A DNA stretch of 13,149 nt, from the NCBI GenBank assembly GCA_900543095.1, contig UQQD01000034.1, positions 1-13,149 on the forward strand, in the 5' to 3' direction. The notes below the pieces were generated by a model that was not told the origin of the DNA, did not search any database, and saw nothing but the letters and a program-made list of their open reading frames with translations. Position 1 is the stretch's first letter. Every line of letters starts with the position of its first letter. The translations under genes were made by a program, and so were the position numbers. Origin of the DNA: an uncultured Ruminococcus sp. (lineage in GTDB: Bacteria; Bacillota; Clostridia; Oscillospirales; Acutalibacteraceae). Shown here in pieces: positions 6,761 to 13,020 of this stretch.

Positions 6761-8383
6761 ATGATCAGCGGTGCTGAAATTATGGTAAAATGTTTGGAAG
6801 CCGAAGGTGTTAGCGTCGTCTTTGGTTATCCCGGAGCAGCAATTTGCCCCTTTTATGATAAGCTGTATGACTCGGACATAAAGCATATACTTGTTCGTCA
6901 GGAACAAAACGCAGCTCATGCCGCAAGCGGTTATGCAAGATGCAGCGACCGTCCGGGCGTATGTGTTGCCACCTCGGGACCGGGAGCGACTAACCTTATA
7001 ACAGGAATTGCGACCGCCTATACCGATTCTATTCCGATAGTTGCAATTACAGGTCAGGTGCGTTCGGATTTGCTCGGCAGAGATGTTTTTCAGGAGGCTG
7101 ACATAACCGGCGCCTGCGAGCCGTTTGTAAAGCACAGCTATCTTGTAAACAAAACGGAGGACCTTCCCCGTGTTTTCAAAGAGGCGTTTCACATTGCCTC
7201 AACCGGAAGAAAAGGTCCTGTTTTAATAGACATTCCCATTGATATTCAGGAAAATAAGATAGAAGAATTTGTCTATCCCGATGAAGTAAATATAATCGGA
7301 TATAAGCCTAACACAAAGGGACACGCAATTCAGGTTAAGCGTGCGCTTGAGGCAATTAGAAAAAGCGAGCGTCCCGTGATTGTTGCAGGCGGCGGAGTTC
7401 TGAGCTCGGGCATAAAGCCGAAATTTCAGAGCTTTGCAGATAAAACTCACATTCCCGTTATTTCAACAATGATGGGCATAGGCGTTATGCCCAGTGATCA
7501 CGAGATGTACCTCGGTATGCTCGGTACTCACGGAAGAGCCGTTGCAAATCGTGCCCTGCACGAAGCCGATCTTGTTATCGTATGCGGTGCAAGGCTCGGT
7601 GACAGAGCGGTTGCATCTCCGCACCAAATGAGCGAAAGCACAACCGTAATACATATTGACATTGACCCTGCCGAAATCGGAAAAAATGTTAAAACAGAAA
7701 TTCCGATAGTCGGAGATATGAAAAACGTGCTTAACGCAATGCTTGACGGCATCGGCGATTATACCGTTTCGGACGAATGGAACAAAACCGTAAGGGAATG
7801 GAAAAAAGAGCTTTATAAAAAGCCGCCTGAATTTGAGGGTTATGTTGAGCCGAGGACGCTTGTCAGCCACCTGAGCGAAATGTTCCGTTCAAAGGCAATA
7901 CTTGTTGCCGACGTAGGACAAAACCAAATTTGGTGCGCCAATAATTTCCGTATAAGAGAGGGACGTTTCCTTACAACGGGCGGTATGGGTACTATGGGAT
8001 ATTCGATTCCTGCCGCAGTCGGAGCAAAATTCGCAAGACCCGACCGTGACGTTATCGTTATCTGCGGTGACGGAAGCTTTCAGATGAGCCTGAACGAGCT
8101 TGCCACCATTGCAGGAAATAACCTCGGCATAAAGATTATAATTATGAGAAATTCCCGACTTGGTATGGTTCGTGAGCTTCAGGACAAGCTTTACGGCAAA
8201 AGACACTCGGCAACGATACTTGAGGGCGATCCCGATTTTCTTAAAATTGCCGAAGCCTACGGAATAGATCACGCCGAAGCCCATTCAAACGCCGAGGCTG
8301 AAAATATTATTCAGGGTATCGTAAAATCCGACAAGCCGTTTATACTTGTGTGCAACGTGTATCCCGACACTCCGTCGATTTAA
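6761..8383 (+). CDS. ilvB: Acetolactate synthase, large catalytic subunit
   Basis: This enzyme condenses two pyruvates, or pyruvate with 2-oxobutyrate, to give the acetohydroxy acids that lead to valine, leucine and isoleucine. It uses thiamine diphosphate, Mg and FAD. Its 540 residues are slightly shorter than the usual 550-590. The N-terminal thiamine domain has GYPGAAICPFYDKL and the catalytic Glu, E48, in RQEQNAAHAASGYAR. The middle FAD-type domain spans roughly 190-335. The C-terminal domain has the cofactor motif GDG (436-438) reaching N464 in MRNSRLGMVRE. The start follows AAGGAGGG with nine-base spacing. It is the first gene of ilvB-ilvN-ilvC and the small subunit starts 12 bases after its stop. 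The presence of ilvN marks it as the biosynthetic rather than the catabolic form. Confidence 0.97.
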   Translation: MISGAEIMVKCLEAEGVSVVFGYPGAAICPFYDKLYDSDIKHILVRQEQNAAHAASGYARCSDRPGVCVATSGPGATNLITGIATAYTDSIPIVAITGQVRSDLLGRDVFQEADITGACEPFVKHSYLVNKTEDLPRVFKEAFHIASTGRKGPVLIDIPIDIQENKIEEFVYPDEVNIIGYKPNTKGHAIQVKRALEAIRKSERPVIVAGGGVLSSGIKPKFQSFADKTHIPVISTMMGIGVMPSDHEMYLGMLGTHGRAVANRALHEADLVIVCGARLGDRAVASPHQMSESTTVIHIDIDPAEIGKNVKTEIPIVGDMKNVLNAMLDGIGDYTVSDEWNKTVREWKKELYKKPPEFEGYVEPRTLVSHLSEMFRSKAILVADVGQNQIWCANNFRIREGRFLTTGGMGTMGYSIPAAVGAKFARPDRDVIVICGDGSFQMSLNELATIAGNNLGIKIIIMRNSRLGMVRELQDKLYGKRHSATILEGDPDFLKIAEAYGIDHAEAHSNAEAENIIQGIVKSDKPFILVCNVYPDTPSI

Positions 8384-8395
8384 TGAGGTGACAAA

Positions 8396-8884
8396 ATGCA
8401 ATACACATTATCAATACTTGTAGAAAACCAAGCGGGCGTTTTGTCAAAAATTTCGGGATTGTTCTCACGCAGAGGATTTAATATTGATTCGCTTGCGGTC
8501 GGCGTTACAAACAACCCCGAGGTTTCAAGAATTACTATTGTTGCAAACGGCGACGAATATGTGGTTGAACAGCTTGAAAAACAGCTTAACAAGGTGATCC
8601 CGGTCATCAAGGTAAAACGCCTTGACGGCGACTTTATCAGCCGTGAGCTGATTTTGATAAAGGTACACTGTGCCGCTTCAAAGCGTGCCGAGATTATCAA
8701 AACGGCAGAAATAATGAATGCCAAAATAGTTGACGCCGCGCAAAGCTGCGTAACAATAGAATACTGCGAATGTACAAACCGTGTAAACACGCTTATTGAT
8801 TTACTCAAGCCTTATGGTATCCGTGAGATCGTGCGGACAGGCACAATAGCCGTTGACAGAGGCAACACTGCCATTTGCGTATGA
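8396..8884 (+). CDS. ilvN: Acetolactate synthase, small regulatory subunit
   Basis: This 162-residue partner binds the large subunit, raises its activity and confers valine feedback inhibition. An N-terminal ACT domain (about 1-75) is clear from YTLSILVENQAGVLSKISGLFSRRGFNIDSLAVG. The C-terminal domain (about 80-160) contains RELILIKVHCAASKRAEI and ends with VRTGTIAVDRG. Length and layout match E. coli IlvH. GAGGTG lies five bases before the ATG, in the 12-base gap after ilvB, which suggests tight co-translation with the catalytic subunit. The gene called ilvN here is often named ilvH; the two names are interchangeable for this family. Confidence 0.96.
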   Translation: MQYTLSILVENQAGVLSKISGLFSRRGFNIDSLAVGVTNNPEVSRITIVANGDEYVVEQLEKQLNKVIPVIKVKRLDGDFISRELILIKVHCAASKRAEIIKTAEIMNAKIVDAAQSCVTIEYCECTNRVNTLIDLLKPYGIREIVRTGTIAVDRGNTAICV

Positions 8885-8910
8885 TCTTACAGCTAACATA
8901 TATTTATTAA

Positions 8911-8927
8911 TATCGCTTTTAGCGATA
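8911..8927 (+). promoter_or_regulatory. Hairpin abutting the ilvC ribosome binding site
   Basis: TATCGCT (8911-8917), loop TTT and AGCGATA (8921-8927) make a perfect seven-bp stem. The last base is also the first A of AAGGAGG (8927-8933). It lies in the 58-bp ilvN-ilvC gap and has no following T-run, so it is not a terminator. A role in message processing, stability or ribosome access is likely. Confidence 0.65.
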
Positions 8928-8942
8928 AGGAGGAAATTAGAA

Positions 8943-9983
8943 ATGAAAGACTACAAAGAAAACATGAAAGCGCCGATTTATTATCAGTCAGACTGCAACC
9001 TGTCATTGCTTGACGGAAAGACCATTGCGATTATCGGCTACGGCAGTCAGGGTCATGCTCACGCTCTTAACCTGAAGGATTCGGGCTGTAACGTCATTAT
9101 CGGTCTTTACAACGGTAGCAAGTCCTGGGCAAAAGCAGAAGCTCAGGGATTTAAGGTATATACAGCAGCCGAGGCTGCAAAGCAGGCTGACATAATTATG
9201 ATCCTTATTAACGACGAAAAGCAGGCCGCAATGTACAAAAAGGATATTGAGCCAAACCTTGAAGCAGGCAATATGCTTATGTTTGCTCACGGCTTTGCAA
9301 TACATTTCGGTCAGATCTTGCCTCCTGCCGACGTTGACGTTACAATGATCGCGCCTAAGGGACCGGGTCATACGGTAAGAAGCGAATATCAGGCAGGCAA
9401 AGGCGTTCCGTGTCTTGTTGCCGTTGAGCAGGACGCAACAGGCAAGGCGAAGGATATTGCGCTTGCATATTCACTCGGTATCGGAGGTGCAAGAGCAGGT
9501 GTTCTTGAAACAACGTTCAGAACAGAAACAGAAACCGACCTCTTTGGTGAACAGGCAGTTCTTTGCGGCGGCGTTTGTGCTCTTATGCAGGCAGGCTTTG
9601 AGACTCTCTGCGAGGCAGGTTATGACCCCAGAAACGCATATTTTGAGTGTATCCATGAGATGAAGCTTATTGTTGACCTTATCTATCAGTCGGGCTTTGC
9701 GGGAATGAGATATTCGATTTCAAATACCGCTGAGTACGGCGACTATATTACAGGTCCGAAGATCATCACAGAAGATACAAAGAAAGCTATGAAGCAGATC
9801 CTTTCAAATATCCAGGACGGTACGTTTGCAAAGGACTTCCTGCTTGATATGTCACCCGCAGGCGGACAGGCTCACTTCCGTGCAATGAGAAAGCTCCACG
9901 CAGAAGCACCGGCCGAAGTTATCGGTAAGGAAGTAAGAAAGCTTTACAGCTGGTCTGATGAGGATAAGCTCATCAACAACTGA
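8943..9983 (+). CDS. ilvC: Ketol-acid reductoisomerase, class I
   Basis: This enzyme converts acetolactate or acetohydroxybutyrate to the dihydroxy acid by alkyl shift and NAD(P)H reduction, the step after IlvBN. It has 346 residues, the short class I form. The N-terminal Rossmann domain has IIGYGSQGHAHALNL. The cofactor-choice loop reads GLYNGSKSW (54-62). The all-helical catalytic domain contains TETDLFGEQAVLCGG with the Mg ligands D199 and E203, and YFECIHEMKLIVDLIYQSG. I chose the start at 8943 because AAGGAGG lies nine bases upstream and the protein then begins in the family manner. An in-frame ATG at 8853 lies inside ilvN and lacks family sequence. It is the last gene of the operon; ilvD is not in the window. 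Confidence 0.96.
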   Translation: MKDYKENMKAPIYYQSDCNLSLLDGKTIAIIGYGSQGHAHALNLKDSGCNVIIGLYNGSKSWAKAEAQGFKVYTAAEAAKQADIIMILINDEKQAAMYKKDIEPNLEAGNMLMFAHGFAIHFGQILPPADVDVTMIAPKGPGHTVRSEYQAGKGVPCLVAVEQDATGKAKDIALAYSLGIGGARAGVLETTFRTETETDLFGEQAVLCGGVCALMQAGFETLCEAGYDPRNAYFECIHEMKLIVDLIYQSGFAGMRYSISNTAEYGDYITGPKIITEDTKKAMKQILSNIQDGTFAKDFLLDMSPAGGQAHFRAMRKLHAEAPAEVIGKEVRKLYSWSDEDKLINN

Positions 9984-9993
9984 TGAATAAACA

Positions 9994-10043
9994 AATACCC
10001 TGCATCTTTTGACTGCAAACGCACCCGAAAGACGCAAGGTATT
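9994..10043 (+). other. Long imperfect hairpin just after ilvC
   Basis: Bases 9994-10011 pair with 10026-10043 over 18 positions: 15 standard pairs, one G-T and two A/C mismatches, around a 14-base loop. It starts 11 bp after the ilvC stop. There is no T-run after it. The loop side carries GCAAAC, GAAA and GACGCAA, words also found in type I cyclic-di-GMP riboswitches, but the helix between them is missing. Confidence 0.6.
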
Positions 10044-10090
10044 GCATAAAAACTTTAACTAACCGCCGTGTCTTTCACGGCTGAGAGCTT

Positions 10091-10123
10091 GGCTGTCCGC
10101 TTGTCGGGCAGCCTATTTTCTTT
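10091..10123 (+). terminator. Terminator of the ilvBNC operon
   Basis: GGCTGTCCG (10091-10099) and CGGGCAGCC (10105-10113) form a nine-bp stem with one G-T pair and a five-base loop, followed by TATTTTCTTT. A smaller GCCGTG/CACGGC hairpin (10065-10081) precedes it. Confidence 0.88.
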
Positions 10124-10172
10124 GAAAATCAATCTGAATAATTTAAGAATAAATTACGTTATTATTCAAAAA
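10124..10172. other. Probable left junction of the mobile element
   Basis: This AT-rich stretch lies between the intact ilvC terminator and the recombinase stop codon. It holds near-direct repeats GAATAATTT (10136-10144) and GAATAAATT (10147-10155), and GAATAA/TTATTC as an inverted pair. Large serine recombinase genes usually lie close to one attachment site, so the left site is expected here. The right end is outside the window, so the core cannot be defined. Confidence 0.35.
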
Positions 10173-11843
10173 TTATTTCATGCTGTTTTCGTAAGACTCA
10201 ATCATCTTTTTAAACGTGTGTCCCGTACGAACCCGCAAATTCTCAAGATACTTTGTGGTGGTTTCGTTGGTAAAGAGCTTGATTTTCATCTCCATATGCG
10301 TTTCGTCAATGGGTGTTACATAGATTTTATCAATGTATTTTTCAACAAACGAGTGATTAATCACTCCGCTGTTTGCATCCTCGCTCGCCCGTTTCAGCGT
10401 TCTGCGCATTTCTTCAATCCGCTTTTTGAAATCGTTTCTCGTCTGCATTTCATTTTCAAGTGCGGAAATCTCCTTTTCGCACAAGGCAATCTCATTTGAG
10501 CATTGCTTTGTCAGGCTGATAAAATCCCTGTCGGAAATCTGACCGCTTACGTTATAGCCGAGGAGCTTGCTTTTCTTCTTCTGCTCCAAGTCCATTTTCT
10601 TTTTCAGCTCGTCAAGCCGTCTGCCGACCTCTTCGGGCTGGCTGAGGGATTTATACATTTCAACATACTGATTTATCAGCTCTTCAACATCGCAGGAGGT
10701 TTCTTTGAACACCTCAAGCAGAATCGGCACGACATCGGATTCGTATATAGGAAAGGATTTACAGCTATCTGCGCCGTTTTTGATTTTGCCGCTGCATATC
10801 CACTTTGAATTTTTGTTGCCCTGTCTGTCCTTTGCATCTCTTCGATAGTAGGTTGCTCCGCAGTCGGTGCAGAACAGCTTACCTGTCAGAAGATTGCCGT
10901 GGTTGCATTTACCCTGACGGTTTTTGACGTCCTTGCTCCGCCTTTCAAGCACGTCGTTTGCCTTGTCCCACAGCTCCTCCGATACTATCGCAGGGACAAT
11001 CTCTCCTGTTTCGTCCTTGAACATAACCCAGTCCTCTGGTGGAAGGAATTTCTGCTTTTTCGTGAACATATCAACAACCTTGACCTTGTTGCCGACATAG
11101 TAGCCCTTGTACTTCGGGTTTGAAATCATACCCGACATTGTGGTGTGGGCAATTTTGTTTCCGTTGTGATTGCGGTAGCCCTTCTCCCAGAAGATGTTTT
11201 CAATCTGCTTCATACTGTATTCGTTCGTTGCGTACAGCTCAAACAGCTCACGCACCATCTTCGCCTCGTCCTCGTCAATCACAAGACGCTTATTGTCCTT
11301 GCGGTAGCCGAAAATTCTGCTGTTGCCGAGCACAACGTGGTCTTTGATTGCCTGCTGATGCCCGAACTTGATACGAGACGACAGCTTTCTCAGCTCGTCT
11401 TGTGCTATACTTGACATAATTGTCAGTCGCAGTTCGCTGTCCTCGTCAAGCGTGTTGATGTTGTCGTTCTGAAAAAACACCGCAACGCCGAAGTGCAGAA
11501 GCTCTCTTGTGAACCTGATACTGTCAAGCGTGTTTCTTGCAAATCGGGAGATTTCCTTTGTGATTATCATATCGAACTCGCCGTTCTTGCCGTCGGTTAC
11601 CATTCTGTGAAAATTCTCACGCTTTTCGGTCGAGATAGCCGACAAGCCCTCGTCAATGTAACCCTCGACATATTCCCAGTTGGGATTTTTCTTAATCATA
11701 TTCGAGTAGAAGCTGATCTGATTGTCAAGCGAATTAAGCTGTGCGTCCTTTTCCGTACTCACTCGGGCGTAGAATGTTACACGCAAAGGCAGGTCGTATA
11801 TACTGCAACTCCTGAGCTGTTCCCTCGTTTTTAAAATATCCAT
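10173..11843 (-). CDS. Large serine recombinase of a mobile element
   Basis: This 556-residue site-specific recombinase should excise and integrate the element. The N-terminal resolvase domain (about 20-165) has YARVSTEKD with the nucleophile S29 and the active-site arginines of EISRFARN (R100, R103). A recombinase domain follows (about 175-305), with GYRKDNKRLVIDEDEAKMVRELF. A zinc ribbon (C325, C328, C350, C361) and a long coiled coil (about 390-485, rich in Lys/Glu) complete the TnpX/TndX-like architecture. The start follows AGGGA by nine bases, a modest site. An extended -10 promoter lies upstream. It reads toward the element's edge, away from the ribbon-helix-helix gene. No frameshift or missing catalytic residue is visible, so it is probably active. 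Confidence 0.93.
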   Translation of the reverse strand: MDILKTREQLRSCSIYDLPLRVTFYARVSTEKDAQLNSLDNQISFYSNMIKKNPNWEYVEGYIDEGLSAISTEKRENFHRMVTDGKNGEFDMIITKEISRFARNTLDSIRFTRELLHFGVAVFFQNDNINTLDEDSELRLTIMSSIAQDELRKLSSRIKFGHQQAIKDHVVLGNSRIFGYRKDNKRLVIDEDEAKMVRELFELYATNEYSMKQIENIFWEKGYRNHNGNKIAHTTMSGMISNPKYKGYYVGNKVKVVDMFTKKQKFLPPEDWVMFKDETGEIVPAIVSEELWDKANDVLERRSKDVKNRQGKCNHGNLLTGKLFCTDCGATYYRRDAKDRQGNKNSKWICSGKIKNGADSCKSFPIYESDVVPILLEVFKETSCDVEELINQYVEMYKSLSQPEEVGRRLDELKKKMDLEQKKKSKLLGYNVSGQISDRDFISLTKQCSNEIALCEKEISALENEMQTRNDFKKRIEEMRRTLKRASEDANSGVINHSFVEKYIDKIYVTPIDETHMEMKIKLFTNETTTKYLENLRVRTGHTFKKMIESYENSMK

Positions 11844-11874
11844 TTCTTCACTTCCCTATTTTCAATTTCGTTGT

Positions 11875-11923
11875 ATCATCACTTTATTATGATGATTATA
11901 TCACATAGTAATTCATATATCTA
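11875..11923 (-). promoter_or_regulatory. Promoter and possible operator of the recombinase gene
   Basis: On the minus strand TGATATAAT (extended -10, TATAAT at 11900-11895) has TAGATA 17 bp upstream (11923-11918). The inverted repeat ATCATCA (11875-11881)/TGATGAT (11890-11896) overlaps the -10 edge and the start point, a good place for a repressor. Confidence 0.55.
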
Positions 11924-12002
11924 TATCAAACGCAGAATTAGTTTTTGGAAATGTTTTCAAAATTTTCAAGAAAAACGTTACACATTAAAGAACACACAAG
12001 AA

Positions 12003-12026
12003 AATAAGCAAGTTAATAAGCAAGTT
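12003..12026. repeat. Tandem 12-bp repeat, two copies
   Basis: AATAAGCAAGTT occurs at 12003-12014 and again at 12015-12026 with no gap. It lies 13 bp before the plus-strand terminator at 12040. No gene covers it with confidence. Confidence 0.85.
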
Positions 12027-12039
12027 ATTTTATGTATTA

Positions 12040-12067
12040 GCCGCCGATTTTCATTCGGCGGCTTTTT
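12040..12067 (+). terminator. Plus-strand terminator with no obvious plus-strand gene
   Basis: GCCGCCGA (12040-12047) and TCGGCGGC (12055-12062) form a perfect eight-bp GC-rich stem with a seven-base loop, followed by TTTTT. On the minus strand the hairpin is not followed by T, so it directs plus-strand termination. It starts right at the end of the small minus-strand ORF and may stop outside transcription entering the element. Confidence 0.85.
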
Positions 12068-12228
12068 CACTTTCTTATTCGGCTGATGTATGATGCTATT
12101 TTTCCGTTCATTTTTAGTCTTTCCTCCTGCGTTATCAGCCCGTTTCTGAATAAATATTCGTTAAAGAAAGACAACCATATTTCCTTTGACATCTGCATTC
12201 TTAGCTTTTCACATTCGTTTTTATTAAT
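12067..12228 (-). CDS. Tiny helical accessory protein with doubtful start codon
   Basis: The frame encodes INKNECEKLRMQMSKEIW, continuing through LSFFNEYLFRNGLITQEERLKM and ending SRIRK. The pattern of an aromatic helix followed by GLIT-QEE-RLKM resembles the short SHOCT-like proteins often found beside clostridial serine recombinases; this is recall, not a search. A strong AAGGAGAG (12242-12235) sits six bases before ATT at 12228, where an ATG would be expected. There is no ATG, GTG or TTG between the preceding in-frame stop and the ATG at 12198. Starting at that ATG gives 43 residues without a ribosome binding site. It may use ATT, start inside, or be a start-codon mutant. It lies between the ribbon-helix-helix and recombinase genes on the same strand. 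Confidence 0.45.
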   Translation of the reverse strand: MNKNECEKLRMQMSKEIWLSFFNEYLFRNGLITQEERLKMNGKIASYISRIRK

Positions 12229-12345
12229 TGCTATCTCTCCTTCCTCATATTCATTATGCTGAATTTTTGAATGTAATATTCATCCTTTGTTCCTCCATTC
12301 CGAATAATAATTTACCTTGCATAGTGAATTATAGCTTTTTAAAAT

Positions 12346-12756
12346 TTACAGTGACTTATAATCTTTTCGTTCAAATAAATCGTCAAGCCGTACCTTGCCT
12401 CTTGTACGGCGGACATTATTTATCGCTTCCTTTCTCATTTCTTCAAGTCTTTCCTTTGAAAAATGTTTTTCGTCGGCAAGTATTTTCATAATCAGCTCAA
12501 GCTCAACTGCATATCGGAACAGCCCTTTTGAAATTCTTTTCTGCTGTTCCTCGCCAGCCTTTGCAATTTCCTTTGCGAGCTTTTCATTGACAACAGAATT
12601 TTCATCCGACAAAAGCTTGTCTGCAAAATACGAATTGACCGCATAGGCAACAAAATCATTCCTCGATTTAAAGCCTGCCGACTTGATTTCTTTATCCATC
12701 TTCACCACAAAATCCTTGTCAAGAAAAAGGCTTATTCTCTGTTTTTTATCTTCCAT
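12346..12756 (-). CDS. Ribbon-helix-helix-like protein of the mobile element
   Basis: This 136-residue protein of unassigned family begins RISLFLDKDFVVKMDKEIKS, then GFKSRNDFVAYAVNSYF. That is a beta strand followed by two helices, as in CopG/Arc-type DNA-binding domains (about residues 6-48). The rest is charged helix (about 55-136) ending in KVRLDDLFERKDYKSL, perhaps for oligomer or partner contacts. GGAGGTGA (12770-12763) lies six bases before the ATG, the best ribosome binding site in the element. It could repress the element's own genes or act as an accessory relaxosome protein binding the hairpin cluster just upstream (12780-13006). Both roles are inference from position. Confidence 0.8.
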   Translation of the reverse strand: MEDKKQRISLFLDKDFVVKMDKEIKSAGFKSRNDFVAYAVNSYFADKLLSDENSVVNEKLAKEIAKAGEEQQKRISKGLFRYAVELELIMKILADEKHFSKERLEEMRKEAINNVRRTRGKVRLDDLFERKDYKSL

Positions 12757-12779
12757 TGTAAATCACCTCCCAGTATTCT

Positions 12780-13006
12780 GATACACACTATCTGACTCCT
12801 GAAAAAACGGCTTGTTTATCGGATTATTTTCGATTACGGGATACACCGATACACCAAACCCGAAATCACGACCCACAAAAGTATCACCTTTTGACTCCCA
12901 TAAAACGATGCTGTGTTTTATCGAAAAACGGCTTGCTAAAGCCAAATCTTCGGTCGGCACTGCCGTCCGATGTGGTACGCAAGGGGCATACATCAGTGCC
13001 CCTTGC
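12780..13006. other. Cluster of hairpins: candidate transfer origin or structured RNA
   Basis: At least seven stem-loops lie in 227 bp: GATA/TATC (12780-12792), GATTACGGG/CCCGAAATC with one mismatch (12832-12867), CAAAAG/CTTTTG (12876-12893), ATAAAAC/GTTTTAT (12900-12921), GGCTT/AAGCC with a four-base loop (12930-12943), TCGGtCGGCA/TGCCGtCCGA (12950-12970) and a perfect ten-bp GCAAGGGGCA/TGCCCCTTGC (12979-13006). Tandem GATACACC copies sit at 12840-12855. It lies between two minus-strand genes of the mobile element. Open frames on both strands cross it, but none looks like a known protein. Confidence 0.6.
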
Positions 13007-13020
13007 TTTCTCCTGCTTGA

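Noticed and set aside
8853..8942. Upstream in-frame ATG giving a 376-residue IlvC
   Set aside because: The extra 30 residues overlap ilvN, have no family similarity, and bypass the strong AAGGAGG before 8943.
10065..10113. GGCTGAGA resembling part of a TPP riboswitch
   Set aside because: The other conserved TPP elements are absent and no thiamine gene follows.
11871..12086. Plus-strand 71-codon open frame with an NKQV-NKQV repeat
   Set aside because: It needs a TTG start without a ribosome binding site and runs across an intrinsic terminator; the repeat is simply the tandem 12-bp DNA repeat.
12763..12993. Minus-strand 76-codon open frame ending at the ribbon-helix-helix ribosome binding site
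   Set aside because: It runs through all the hairpins, lacks a recognisable domain and starts inside a ten-bp stem. The DNA structure explains the region better, although the operon-like end means it is not fully excluded.
12979..13006. CTGATG on the minus strand as a hammerhead ribozyme core
   Set aside because: No GAAA partner and no three-stem arrangement; the word is just the loop of the ten-bp hairpin.
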